Positions 45,917 to 57,162 of a stretch of DNA of 64,000 nt are shown here, piece after piece. Location: NCBI GenBank assembly GCA_009731375.1, contig BJOX01000119.1:325452-389451 (forward strand), given 5' to 3'. Source of the DNA: Paulinella micropora. Its lineage: Eukaryota > Cercozoa > Imbricatea > Euglyphida. Every line of letters begins with the position of its first letter. The stretch's first letter is position 1. The translations under genes and the position numbers were made by a program. A model generated the notes under the pieces. That model worked only from the letters and a program-made list of their open reading frames with translations, was not told the DNA's origin and searched no databases.

Positions 45917-46025
45917 CTAAGAAGAAGAAGATGAATAGATTGATATGTAGGTAGGTAGGTAGATAGATAGGTAGGTAGATAGGTAGATAGGTAGGTAGGT
46001 AGATAGGTAGGTAGATAGATAGATA

Positions 46026-47117
46026 GATGAAATATCGACTAATGTCAGAAAAAAGGAGCTTCTGATTTCGTCAACCAGGAAGTCTGTGGGTAAAGTATTA
46101 ACCCGATGCCCAGCTAAGCCGTGATGTTTGCACGGAAGGGACTGATACAGGCAATACCAAAGCTCCCTAGTACCAGGCGGGGCCAGGGCTCGTTCCATAA
46201 AGCGCCCCTTGCAGAACGAGCTCCCACCTCCATTACAGAGGGCCCAGTAAGCAGATGGAGTTTCGAGACTGTTCGACAGTCTAGTATAAACCGACAGAGC
46301 ACTGTGGGTTTTATTCCGGGCTCAACAAGCGAGAAAGGGCACCCTGAGGGAACAGGATTGTGCTTCCCGTCGCTATTTCGGCATGTGACTTATAGGCGTA
46401 TGGCTAGGCACACATAAGGCACCCCACCACGGGCCCAGCACACCCACACCATCCCCTAATTCTCTGTCTGTCGACAGATGGCACCCATTTCAAAAAATCA
46501 AGCCCAAGAGAGGGTCAGTGACACCTCAAGTGGCCTTGGTTCATTCCGTAGAGTAAGTGATAAGATCAACTGATGAAATATCGACTAATGTCAGAAAAAA
46601 GGAGCTTCTGATTTCGTCAACCAGGAAGTCTGTGGGTAAAGTATTAACCCGATGCCCAGCTAAGCCGTGATGTTTGCACGGAAGGGACTGATACAGGCAA
46701 TACCAAAGCTTCCTAGTACCAGGCGGGGCCAGGGCTCGTTCCATAAAGCGCCCCTTGCAGAACGAGCTCCCACCTCCATTACAGAGGGCCCAGTAAGCAG
46801 ATGGAGTTTCGAGACTGTTCGACAGTCTAGTATAAACCGACAGAGCACTGTGGGTTTTATTCCGGGCTCAACAAGCGAGAAAGGGCACCCTGAGGGAACA
46901 GGATTGTGCTTCCCGTCGCTATTTCGGCATATGACTTATAGGCGTATGGCTAGGCACACATAAGGCACCCCACCACGGGCCCAGCACACCCACACCATCC
47001 CCTAATTCTCTGTCTGTCGACAGATGGCACCCATTTCAAAAAATCAAGCCCAAGAGAGGGTCAGTGACACCTCAAGTGGCCTTGGTTCATTCCGTAGAGT
47101 AAGTGATAAGATCAACT
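46026..47117 (-). repeat. Two tandem units of 546 bp (module S2)
   Basis: Unit starts GATGAAATATCGACTAATGT at 46026 and 46572, and the first bases recur at 47118, so the period is exactly 546. The two differ by only a few bases (for example near 46170/46716). On the minus strand a frame reads MERALAPPGTR and WYCLYQSLPCKHHGLAGHR; no homology recognised. A third, shorter copy is at 50934-51229. Confidence 0.75.
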
Positions 47118-47125
47118 GATGAAAT

Positions 47126-47161
<36 letters not shown>

Positions 47162-47344
47162 GCAAAGGGTGTGATCGAAGCTGCTCGGTGAATTCAGTAC
47201 GCACCATGCATACATAAGAAGAAGAAGATAAATAGATTGATATGTAGGTAGGTAGGTAGGTAGGTAGGTAGGTAGATAGGTAGGCAGGTAGATAGGTAGG
47301 TAGTAGATAGGTAGATAGGTAGGTAGGTAGGTAGGTAGGTAGGC

Positions 47345-47378
<34 letters not shown>

Positions 47379-47411
47379 GTAGGTAGGTAGGTAGGTAGGT
47401 AGGTAGGTAGG

Positions 47412-47454
<43 letters not shown>

Positions 47455-47573
47455 GCAAAGGGTGTGATCGCAGCTGCTCGGTGAATTCAGTACGCACCAT
47501 GCATACCTAAGAAGAAGAAGATAAATAGATTGATAGGTAGGTAGGTAGGTAGGTAGGTAGGTAGGTAGGTAGG

Positions 47574-47604
<31 letters not shown>

Positions 47605-47681
47605 GCAAAGGGTGTGATCGCAGTTGCTCGGTGAATTCAGTACACACCATGCACACCAGCAATAATAACAACAACAACAAC

Positions 47682-47747
<66 letters not shown>

Positions 47748-47758
47748 AATACTACTGG

Positions 47759-47793
<35 letters not shown>

Positions 47794-47799
47794 ATGATA

Positions 47800-47859
<60 letters not shown>

Positions 47860-47879
47860 TAATAATAATAACAATAATA

Positions 47880-47923
<44 letters not shown>

Positions 47924-47927
47924 TAAT

Positions 47928-47997
<70 letters not shown>

Positions 47998-48099
47998 ATA
48001 ATAATAATAACCAGCCACCCCATCCGTGGAAGATAGATAGATAGATAGGTAGGTAGGTAGAAGGTAGGTAGGTAGGTAGGTAGGTAGACATATAGATAA

Positions 48100-48130
<31 letters not shown>

Positions 48131-48199
48131 TAGATAGATAGATAGATAGACAGGTAGACAGGTAGATATGATAGATATGATAGATAGATAGATAGATAG

Positions 48200-48277
<78 letters not shown>

Positions 48278-48507
48278 CGATAGATAACCATGCACAAACC
48301 AGCCACTCCATTACGGTATACATACATGCATATATATATATATATGTATATATATATAGAGAGAGAGAGGTAGATAGATAGATAGATAGATAAATAAATA
48401 AATATTATAAATATATATGTATATACATACATACATATATATATATGTATATATATATAGATATAGATATCTATATACATATATATAGATATAGATATAG
48501 ATAGATG
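47118..48507. repeat. GATA/GGTA arrays, exon 15 copies, and an AAT/ATT array
   Basis: GATA arrays with three 5' copies of exon 15 (47163, 47457, 47606), (AAT)n and (ACT)n at 47663-47945 turning into (ATT)n to 47993, then GATA and (TA)n. 48291-48316 holds a small copy of the exon 14 end. Confidence 0.8.
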
Positions 48508-48842
48508 AGATGTCGCAAAGGAATGTAGTCCTTGCAAAGGAACGCAGTTTCACATCAAACAATAATTTGTGTACTGTGCATGTGTCCGGGATGGGAATCA
48601 CGGGTAGACTGTGTTCTGGAAAAAGAAGAGGAGGAAGGACGTTGAAGAAAAAGGCAATCTAGGAATGGAGAGTGGGAGGATAAGGAAGAAGAGAAAGAAA
48701 AGGAAGCCGTTAGTCCAAGTGTTTTGAGCACCGTAAGCTTGCGCAAGCTACAATGATGACATTGTATGAGGCCTAAACCCCCGCAGGGACCTAGCCCGGG
48801 CTATGCAACACTGGACGGCTATGATGGAATGCAGTCACCATA
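48508..48842 (-). mobile_element. Second copy of the LINE-like 3' end
   Basis: Inverse copy of 7219-7555. By eye the two are the same base for base, including the junction to the ATCT array, which suggests recent copying or recent segmental duplication. Confidence 0.5.
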
Positions 48843-48944
48843 TATAGATATACCATATATAGATATAGATTGATATATAGATATAGATATAGATAGATAG
48901 ATAGATAGATAGATAGACAGATTAGGCAGATAGATAGATTAGGC

Positions 48945-49016
<72 letters not shown>

Positions 49017-49119
49017 TGTAGATAGGTAGGTAGGTAGGTAGATAGATAGGTAGATAGATAGATAGATAGATAGATGGATAGATGGATAGATGGATGAATG
49101 GAGGGATAGATAGATAGAC

Positions 49120-49155
<36 letters not shown>

Positions 49156-49267
49156 GGATAGATGGATAGATGGATAGATAGATAGATAGATAGATAGATC
49201 AATGACCATGCACACTAGCCACTGCATAGTGGAGGTGTTCCTTCGGGATCGTGGACACAGATAGATC

Positions 49268-49302
<35 letters not shown>

Positions 49303-49340
49303 GGACAGACAGACAGACAGACAGACAGACAGATAGACAT

Positions 49341-49374
<34 letters not shown>

Positions 49375-49381
49375 CAATGAC
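48843..49381. repeat. GATA arrays with an exon 14 copy
   Basis: GATA with AGGC and GACA variants; 49205-49262 repeats the 3' part of exon 14, including the donor, with few changes. Confidence 0.8.
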
Positions 49382-49447
49382 CATGCACACTAGCCACTGC
49401 ATAGTGGAAGTGTTCCTTCGGGATCGTGGACACAACGACCCAACTGC
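49382..49447 (-). CDS. Exon 14: ADD domain 2, first cysteine
   Basis: 66 nt, acceptor CATAG, donor CATG|GTCATT, phase 0 both sides. It reads [20 protein letters not shown] then CM. Joined to exon 15 (VCMV) it gives C-M-V-C, the first C-x2-C of a second GATA-like finger. Mutated 3'-part copies lie downstream at 49205-49262 and 48291-48316 and a 5'-part copy upstream at 49500-49536. Confidence 0.6.
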
Positions 49448-50757
49448 CTATGGGTAGATAGATAGATAGATGGATAGATAGATAGATAGATAGATGGATG
49501 GATGGATAAATGAACTTGCACATAACGGCCGCGCTGCCTGTGTGTAGGTAGGTAGGTAGATAGATAGGTAGGTAGGTAGATAGGTAGGTAGGTAGATAGG
49601 TAGGTAGGTAGATAGGTAGGTAGGTAGATAGGTAGGTAGGTAGATAGGTAGGTAGGTAGATAGGTAGGTAGGTAGATAGGTAGGTAGGAGGTAGGTAGAT
49701 AGGTAGGTAGGTAGATAGGTAGGTAGGTAGATAGGTAGGTAGGTATAGGTAGGTAGGTAGATAGGTAGGTAGGTAGATAGGTAGGTAGGTAGATAGGTAG
49801 GTAGGTAGATAGGTAGGTAGGTAGATAGGTAGGTAGGTAGATAGGTAGGTAGGTAGGTAGGTAGATAGGTAGGTAGGTAGATAGGTAGGTAGGTAGATAG
49901 GTAGGTAGATGGATAGGTAGGTAGATGGATAGGTAGGTAGATGGATAGGTAGGTAGATGGATAGGTAGGTAGATGGATAGGTAGGTAGATAGGTAGGTAG
50001 ATGGATAGGTAGGTAGATGGATAGGTAGGTAGATGGATAGGTAGGTAGATGGATAGGTAGGTAGATGGATAGGTAGGTAGAAAGATAGGTAGGTAGATAG
50101 ATAGGTACGTAGATGGATAGGTAGGTAGATGGATAGGTAGGTAGATAGATAGGTAGGTAAATGGATAGGTAGGTAAATGGATAGGTAGGTAGATAGGTAG
50201 GTAGGTAGATGGATAGGTAGGTAGATGGATAGGTAGGTAGATAGATAGGTAGGTAGATGGATAGGTAGATAGATGGATAGGTAGCTAGATAGGTAGGTAG
50301 GTAGATGGATAGGTATGTAGATGGATAGGTAGATAGATAGGTAGGTAGATGGATAGGTAGATAGATGGATAGGTAGATAGATGGATAGGTAGATAGATGG
50401 ATAGGTAGGTAAATAGGTAGGTAGGTAGATGGATAGATAGGTAGGTAGATGGATATGTAGATAGATAGGTAGGTAGATAGATAGGTAGACAGATGGATAG
50501 GTAGACAGATGGATAGGTAGGTGGATGGATAGGTAGGTAGATGGATAGGTAGATAGATAGATAGGTAGGTAGATGGATAGGTAGGTAGATGGATAGGTAG
50601 GTAGATGGATAGGAAGGTAGATGGATAGGTAGGTAGATGGATAGGTAGGTAGATGAATAGGTAGGTAGATGAATAGGTAGGTAGATGGATAGGTAGGTAG
50701 ATGGATAGGTAGATAGGTAGGTAGGTAGGTAGGTAGGTAGTAGATAGGTAGGTAGGC

Positions 50758-50834
<77 letters not shown>

Positions 50835-50864
50835 GATAGATAGATAGATAGATAGATAGAAAGA

Positions 50865-50896
<32 letters not shown>

Positions 50897-50933
50897 AAGA
50901 TAGATAGATATATAGAAAGATAGATAGTAGATG
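49448..50933. repeat. GGTA/GATA array with a 16-bp higher-order unit
   Basis: 49500-49536 is a 5' copy of exon 14. From 49540 an array of GGTAGGTAGATA turns at 49905 into repeats of GTAGGTAGATGGATAG (16 bp) up to 50715, then GATA. The long [12 protein letters not shown] frame on the minus strand is compositional. Confidence 0.85.
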
Positions 50934-51227
50934 AAATATCGACTAATGTCAGAAAAAAGGAGCTTCTGATTTCGTCAACCAGGAAGTCTGTGGGTAAAGT
51001 ATTAACCCGATGCCCAGCTAAGCCGTGATGTTTGCACGGAAGGGACTGATACAGGCAATACCAAAGCTTCCTGGTACCAGGCGGGGCCAGGGCTCGTTCC
51101 ATAAAGCGCCCCTTGCAGAACGAGCTCCCACCTCCATTACAGAGGGCCCAGTAAGCAGATGGAGTTTCGAGACTGTTCGACAGTCTAGTATAAACCGACA
51201 GAGCACTGTGGGTTTTATTCCGGGCTC

Positions 51228-51229
<2 letters not shown>
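50934..51229 (-). repeat. Module S2, copy at 50.9 kb
   Basis: Matches the left 300 bp of the 546-bp unit and stops at CCGGGCTCAA, where GATA repeats begin. The left end joins GATA repeats at GATGAAATATCGAC, as in the other copies. Confidence 0.65.
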
Positions 51230-51290
<61 letters not shown>

Positions 51291-51353
51291 CATGAAGGTA
51301 GGTACGTAGGTAGTAGGTAGGTAGGTAGGTAGGTAGGTAGGTAGGTAGGTAGG

Positions 51354-51399
<46 letters not shown>

Positions 51400-51482
51400 T
51401 ATAGATAGATAGATAGACCGCGGTTGCCACCGCTTTCCCAGTTTTCACATTTCTGGTGGCCACTGCCTCCTGAGTTTTCATC

Positions 51483-51522
<40 letters not shown>

Positions 51523-51535
51523 GAGAGATAGATAT

Positions 51536-51572
<37 letters not shown>

Positions 51573-51602
51573 GAGATAGAGAGATAGAGCTCTGGTGGCC
51601 AC
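51230..51602. repeat. GATA arrays with an exon 13 copy
   Basis: GATA and GGTA arrays; 51420-51485 (TTTCTGGTGGCCACTGCCTC) is a mutated copy of the 3' part of exon 13. Confidence 0.75.
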
Positions 51603-51746
51603 CGGTTCCTGAGTTTTCTCCTCTGTGGTGGCCTGTCTCGCCACCTGGGTGGCCGGTTCCTGAGTTTTCTCCTCTGTGGTGGCCTGTCTCGCCACCTCGG
51701 TGGCTTGTGGTAACGGCCTCACAACTTTCTTAGCCCTCTTCTTGCC
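51603..51746 (-). CDS. Exon 13: basic start and a 17-residue coding repeat
   Basis: 144 nt, acceptor ATCTAG, donor ACCG|GTGGCC, phase 0 both sides. It reads [14 protein letters not shown] and then two copies of a 17-residue unit, (A/E)[14 protein letters not shown] with small changes, from a 51-bp DNA duplication. Thr/Glu-rich and probably disordered. A third, mutated copy of the 3' part lies downstream in the intron at 51420-51485. Confidence 0.55.
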
Positions 51747-51795
51747 CTAGATAAATCGATAGATCGATAGGTAGGTAGGTAGGTAGGTAGGTAGG

Positions 51796-51837
<42 letters not shown>

Positions 51838-52003
51838 GGTAGATAGGTAGGTAGGTAGGTAGGTAGATAAATAGATAGATAGATAGATAGATGGATGGGT
51901 GGGTGGATGGGTGGATGGATGGATGGATGGATAGATAGATAGATAGATAGATAGATAGGTAGGTAGGTAGGTAGGTAGGTAGGTAGATAGGTAGATAGGT
52001 AGG

Positions 52004-52059
<56 letters not shown>

Positions 52060-52488
52060 GATATATGTAGGATATCAGCGCTGCATATCCGAGGACATAG
52101 GTATACATACATACATACATACATACCATACATACCATCCATTCCACCTCGTCACCAGTCGGCAGATAGATAGATTGATAGATAGATTGATAGTTTGATA
52201 GATACATTGATGGATTGAGACATCCGAGGACATAGGTATCCATTCCACCTCGTCACCAGTCGGTAGATAATGAAAGGGTAGGTAGGTAGGTAGGTAGGCA
52301 GGGTAGGTAGGTAGGTAGGCAGGGTAGGTAGGTAGGTAAGTAGGTAGGTAGTTTTCAGTTGCTGCTAGGAAATAGAGATAGGCTACAAGGAGCCCGAACG
52401 CTGTCTATCTATTTATACTATTCATCCATATTACGTAACATAGTTACATTTTCATTCTTTCGCTAGGGATACCTATCTACCTACCTAC

Positions 52489-52553
<65 letters not shown>

Positions 52554-52570
52554 GATCCATCGATCCATCC

Positions 52571-52605
<35 letters not shown>

Positions 52606-52782
52606 CATCTATCTATCTAGGAAATAGAGATGGGCTGCAAGGAGCCCGAACGCTGTCTATCTATTTATACTATTCATCCATATTACGTAACATAGTTACA
52701 TTTTCATTCTTTCGCTATGTGTGCTAGGGGATACCTACCTACCTACCTACCTACCTACCTACCTACCTACCTACCTACCTAC

Positions 52783-52841
<59 letters not shown>

Positions 52842-53298
52842 GTCCTTCTTGACTCCCTAGTAGATAGATGAATATGTTTGGTCTATCATGCATCTAGATA
52901 CTTCGATATGTTTGGTATCTATCAGCGCTATATATCCGAGGACGTAGGCATCCATACCACCCAAACCACCAGTTGGTAGTTAGGTAGGTAGTTAGGTAGG
53001 TTGATAGGTAGGTTGATAGGTAGGTAGATAGGTAGGTAGTTATATGGTTGATAGGTAGGTTGATAGGTAGGTTGATAGGTAGGTAGTTAGGTAGGTTGAT
53101 AGGTAGGTAGTTAGGTAGGTTGATAGGTAGGTAGTTAGGTAGGTTGATAGGTAGGTAGTTAGGTAGGTTGATAGGTAGGTAGTTAGGTAGGTTGATAGGT
53201 GAGGTAGGAAGGTAGGCGGTGTCCACTTGGCACTGGACGGTCAGCCTTCTTGTATGTATGTATGTATGTATGTATGTATGTACTTCTTGGCGGCGTAG

Positions 53299-53377
<79 letters not shown>

Positions 53378-53681
53378 AACCTTAGAGGGGTGCCTAGGAT
53401 GTTTTGTATGTGTTCTTAGTTCGCTATATAGACCCTTTTGTACTTAGATAGATCAAGAGGTAGATAGGTAGGTAGGTAGGTACGTAGGTAGGTAGGTAGG
53501 TGGGTAGGTAGGTAGGTAGGTAGGTAGGTAGGTAGGTAGGGAAACCTCAGAGGGTCCTTTGGAGCGGTTTTTGAGAGGTTCCTTGTTCATTTGTGGACAA
53601 TTTGTAGTTAGATGGAGCAATAGGCAGGTAGGTAGACAGGTATATAGGTAGGTAGGTAGGTAGGGAGGGAGGGAGGGAAAC
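51747..53681. repeat. GATA/TATC arrays, S1 modules, a 100-bp duplicate, exon 12 copies
   Basis: Three S1 copies. A sequence starting TAGGAAATAGAGAT occurs at 52370-52470 and 52617-52735 and contains CATATTACGTAACATAGTTA in both. A 24-bp unit (GTTGATAGGTAGGTAGTTAG type) repeats at 52980-53205, (GA)n at 53300-53372, and exon 12 end copies at 53385 and 53534. No separate gene. Confidence 0.75.
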
Positions 53682-54021
53682 CTGAGATGGAGGTTTGGAT
53701 GGGTGCTTAGTTCGTTTTGTGGGGGGTTTTGTAGACTTCCTGGATTTTTTCTTGGCCTCGCCTGAAGTGGATGCTCCAGCAGCGTTGCGGGGTAGAGAAG
53801 AGGAGGAAGAGGAGGAGGAGGAGGAGGAGGGGGAAGGGGAGGGAGAGGAGGAGGAGGAGGAGGAGGAAGAAGAAGAAGAAGAAGAAGAAGAAGAAGAAGA
53901 CGAGGAGGAGGAGGAAGAGGAAGGAGAATAAGGAGGGGGAGGAGGAGAGGGAGGAGGGGTAGCATCTTGTGAGGAGGAGGAGGAGGAGGAGGAGGAAGAA
54001 GAAGAAGAAGAAGAAGAAGAA

Positions 54022-54052
<31 letters not shown>

Positions 54053-54233
54053 AAGAAGAAGAAGAAGAAGAAGAAGAAGAAGAAGAAGAAGAAGCAGCAG
54101 CAGCAGCAGCAGCTGGTGTCTGCAGCATGGTCATAGCTAATCGTCGCGTCATTCCCCTCTCATCGGACGAGTAGTAAGTCAAAGAGAGATGCGCTGGGTG
54201 CGATTTCTTGCGACACGGCTCAGGCGGAAATGC
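53682..54233 (-). CDS. Exon 12: long serine/proline/threonine-rich segment
   Basis: 552 nt, acceptor CATAG, donor CTCAG|GTTTCC, phase 0 both sides. It begins AFPPEPCRKKSHPAHLS and LTYYSSDERGMTRRLAMTML, then alanine, serine and threonine runs encoded by a GAA/GAG repeat read on this strand, a proline-rich break, more serine, and a basic lysine-rich end (KKKSRKSTKPPTKRTKH). Likely disordered; the run lengths probably vary between individuals. Decayed copies of the 3' end lie at 53534-53600 and 53385-53430. Confidence 0.65.
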
Positions 54234-54303
54234 CTATGTGTACGTGTGTATGCAGATAGATGGATACATAATTAGATTAAAAATAATAATAATAATAAAT
54301 GAA

Positions 54304-54358
<55 letters not shown>

Positions 54359-54410
54359 TAATAATAAACCAAAAGTTACATAGATAGATAAAAGATAGGA
54401 AGTTGTGCAC
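54234..54410. repeat. AATA array in the intron after exon 11
   Basis: (AAT)n and (AATA)n at 54280-54366 and a short AAAAGTTACATAGATAGATA motif that recurs near 56046. Confidence 0.8.
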
Positions 54411-54568
54411 CTGGAACCGGCGCGCGCTGACAGGCCGCAGCGCCAGCACGTGGTGGAACTTGCGCTTGCCTCCCGCGTGGATGGTCACGTGGCAGGCAGC
54501 ACATAGCCGTTGCCCGCACGCGCTGCAGTGGATGACTGCGACGCTGGCACCGCCCGTTTCGAAGCACT
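54411..54568 (-). CDS. Exon 11: B-box zinc finger
   Basis: 158 nt, acceptor TCTTAG, donor TTCCAG|GTGCAC, phase 1 in and 0 out. It reads CFETGGASVAVI, then HCSACGQRLCAACHVTIH, then AGGKRKFHHVLALRPV. The C-x2-C, C-x4-C-x2-C and late HH pattern is that of B-box fingers, which mediate protein contacts in TRIM and plant BBX proteins. The exon contrasts with the surrounding GA and GATA repeats in its even codon use. Confidence 0.75.
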
Positions 54569-54958
54569 CTAAGAAGTGTGTATGTGTGTGTTGAGAGAGA
54601 GAGAGAGAGGAGGGGAGGGGGGGGGGGGGGGGGGGGGNNNNNNNNNNNNNNNNNNNNNNNNNNNNNNNNNNNNNNNNNNNNNNNNNNNNNNNNNNNNNNN
54701 NNNNNNNNNNNNNNNNNNNNNNNNNNNNNNNNNNNNNNNNNNNNNNNNNNNNNNNNNNNNNNNNNNNNNNNNNNNNNNNNNNNNNNNNNNNNNNNNNNNN
54801 NNNNNNNNNNNNNNNNNNNNNNNNNNNNNNNNNNNNNNNNNNNNNNNNNNNNNNNNNNNNNNNNNNNNNNNNNNNNNNNNNNNNNNNNNNNNNNNNNNNN
54901 NNNNNNNNNNNNNNNNNGAGAGAGAGAGAAGAGAGAGAGGGAGAGAGAGGGAGGGAGG

Positions 54959-55010
<52 letters not shown>

Positions 55011-55168
55011 CTGCACTATGAGCACGACATGTGGCTGCAAGATCGATACACATCTATCTGCCTGCATTCGTACTATAACAAGCCATACCAAACCATCAGA
55101 TAGCAAATACAAGCAAACTAAACAAACGAAACCAACAAAGAAACAAACAAACTAACTAAGAAACATAC
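54569..55168. repeat. GA tracts, poly-G and a 280-N gap
   Basis: GA repeats and poly-G flank N at 54638-54917. 55010-55165 is unique: it has TGCACTATGAGCACGACATG and AAACAAAC-rich sequence. The gap may hide part of the gene, but the phases of exons 10 and 11 join without it. Confidence 0.8.
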
Positions 55169-55214
55169 CTTCACAGTTGGCCTGTGTGTGAGGGTCTCTC
55201 CGGCCAGACTCATC
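55169..55214 (-). CDS. Exon 10: micro-exon with the first B-box cysteine
   Basis: 46 nt, acceptor TATAG, donor GAAG|GTATGT (strong consensus), phase 0 in and 1 out. It reads DESGRRDPHTQANCE. Joined to exon 11 the junction becomes N-C-E-E-C-F, which creates the first C-x2-C of a B-box. It borders a 12-bp minisatellite (55220-55510). Confidence 0.62.
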
Positions 55215-55219
55215 CTATA

Positions 55220-55530
55220 CAAACATCATACAAACAATCATACAAACAATCATACAAACAATCATAAAAGCAATCATACAATCAATCATACAATCAATCA
55301 TATAAACGATCACACAAACGATCATACAAACAATCGTACCAACAATCATACAAACAATCATACAAACAATCATACAAACAATCATACAAACAATCATACA
55401 AACAATCATACAAACAATCATACACACGATCATACACACAGTCATACACACAGTCATACACACAATCATACAAACAATCATACCAACAATCATACCAACA
55501 AATCATACAAACAAATCACCCCAACAATCA
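55220..55530. repeat. 12-bp minisatellite (CAAACAATCATA)
   Basis: About 25 units with single changes (ACACACAATCATA forms at 55430-55470). It lies in the intron between exons 9 and 10. Open frames (NHTNNHT, MIVCMIVC) are compositional. Confidence 0.9.
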
Positions 55531-55533
55531 GAC

Positions 55534-55830
55534 CTGTGACGATACAGACAACAGCTTTCTCTTGAACGGTTTAGTTTCTTCGTCACTCGATGCGAACTCC
55601 TCCACATCACCGTCTAACTCCTGGCTGAGGTCCATTAATATGCAGGCCGCTTGCTGTTGTTGTTGCTTGCTACTACCAGTCCTGGCTGTGAAATACGACG
55701 TAGCTTGAGACGTTGCCTGCGCTGTTGTTGTTGACTGTGCGATGTGCGGGGTGTTGCGCAGCCGTTTCTGCAGCTTGCTCAATGGGGTGGGGTCACAGCC
55801 GAAACACTTCCAACTGCCCTGCAGAATCTC
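55534..55830 (-). CDS. Exon 9: end of ADD domain 1 and a Q-rich linker
   Basis: 297 nt, acceptor TTCCAG, donor TCACAG|GTCTGA, phase 0 both sides. It opens EILQGSWKCFGCDPTPLSKL, the last C-x2-C of the ADD domain with the typical W-x-C-x2-C-x-P-x-P-L ending, and continues QKRLRN. Then follow a Thr/Ser/Ala-rich linker, a short glutamine run, an acidic stretch (DGDVEEFASSDEE) and a basic end. Zinc ligands CATC, CKFC, CRWC, CDHC, CHNC and CFGC over exons 5-9 make a full three-zinc set. Confidence 0.78.
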
Positions 55831-55912
55831 CTGGAAAGATACAGGGAAGATAGATTACTTAGATGTAGGTGGGTAGGTGGTTAGGTAGGTAGGTAGATTG
55901 GTATATAGGTAG

Positions 55913-55943
<31 letters not shown>

Positions 55944-55978
55944 TAGATAGATAGATAGATAGATAGACAGATAGACAT

Positions 55979-56035
<57 letters not shown>

Positions 56036-56129
56036 ATACCCGATCGACAAAAAGTTACATAGATAGATAAAAAAGATAGATCGGAAGATGTAAACCTGAA
56101 ACTGGCGCTAGGAGAGGAGAGTGAACAAT

Positions 56130-56182
<53 letters not shown>

Positions 56183-56744
56183 AAAAAAAAAAAAAAAAAA
56201 AGATAGATAACAAAACAGGAAGATTTGAACCTGAAGCTGTCTGTTCGCTTGAAGACGAGGTTAAGCACTCAATTGCGATAAAAAGGCTACGTTAGGACAG
56301 TGGCCGCTAACCCTAAACACTAACCTTAACCTTAAGCTTAACCCTAACCCTTACCCAATACTTAATTGTGAATCCCTTACTCTAACCCTAACCCAAGCCC
56401 TAACCCTAACTCTAAAACTAGTCCTACTACGCATGAGAATCGTGCAACCTGAAAAACTCGCTTGGAAAAAAAACCACGTGGAGTACACCATTGTGACACA
56501 AGGCTACGTTAAAGTTAGATAGACACATCGATAAGGTCTAGTGAAAATTTTCGGCCAGGAAATGTTTCGCCCAGTGATTTTTCACAGCAGAATACGTTGT
56601 TTTTGCACAAAATTTTGGGTGGCCGGAATTCTTCCCTAGTATTTTCACCGCAAGATATGTTTTTTTTTTTTTTTTCTTTTCTTTTTTTTTTTTTGCCAAA
56701 ATTTGAGGTGGCCGAAATTTTTCACTTGTGTTTAGATGTGAAAC
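55831..56744. other. Intron 8: GATA array, CAA array, telomere-like tract, exon 8 copies
   Basis: GATA at 55905-56035, (ACA)n and poly-A at 56125-56200, degenerate CCCTAA repeats at 56305-56420, and poly-T at 56660-56695. Copies of the exon 8 end lie at 56086, 56222 and 56440. No other gene. Confidence 0.75.
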
Positions 56745-56830
56745 CTGAAACTTGCGCCTGGAGACTACGTCAAGTACACAATTGTGGCAAAAAGCTACGT
56801 TCGGACAGTGATCGCACAGTATCAGGTTGC
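56745..56830 (-). CDS. Exon 8: ADD domain 1, core of the PHD finger
   Basis: 86 nt, acceptor GTACAG, donor TTTCAG|GTTTCA, phase 1 in and 0 out. It reads [17 protein letters not shown] followed by [11 protein letters not shown]. The pairs CDHC and CHNC, with the aromatic before the third pair, match the ADD/PHD fold. This intact exon has one 5'-part copy upstream (56880-56936) and three 3'-part copies downstream (56440-56512, 56222-56312, 56086-56112), all mutated. Confidence 0.78.
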
Positions 56831-57111
56831 CTGTACAATGTATGTATATGTGATGATGTATGTATGTGTGTATGTATGTGTGTATGTATATGCCACGTTC
56901 GGACAGTGATCGCACAGCACCAGCTTGCCTGTACGTGTATGTATATGTGTAGTATGTGTATATGTACGTGTGTATGTATGTGTGCATGTACATGTGTGTA
57001 TGTATGTGTGTATGTATATGTATATGTATATGTATGTATATGTATATGTATATGTACATGTACATGTACATGTACATGCACATGCACATGCACATGTACA
57101 TGTACATGTAC

Positions 57112-57162
<51 letters not shown>

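Noticed and set aside
47606-47655. Copy reading LVCMVCTEF as a spliced retrocopy of exons 14 and 15
   Set aside because: The extra bases come from a changed acceptor (CTGGTGTGC in place of TTAGGTATGC) and not from exon 14; it is an ordinary exon 15 echo.
49390-51102. 570-codon minus-strand frame at 50 kb
   Set aside because: GGTA/GATA array translation joined to module S2; no protein-like part outside the module.
55188-55565. Frame NHTNNHT
   Set aside because: It comes from the 12-bp minisatellite, which has a period divisible by three.
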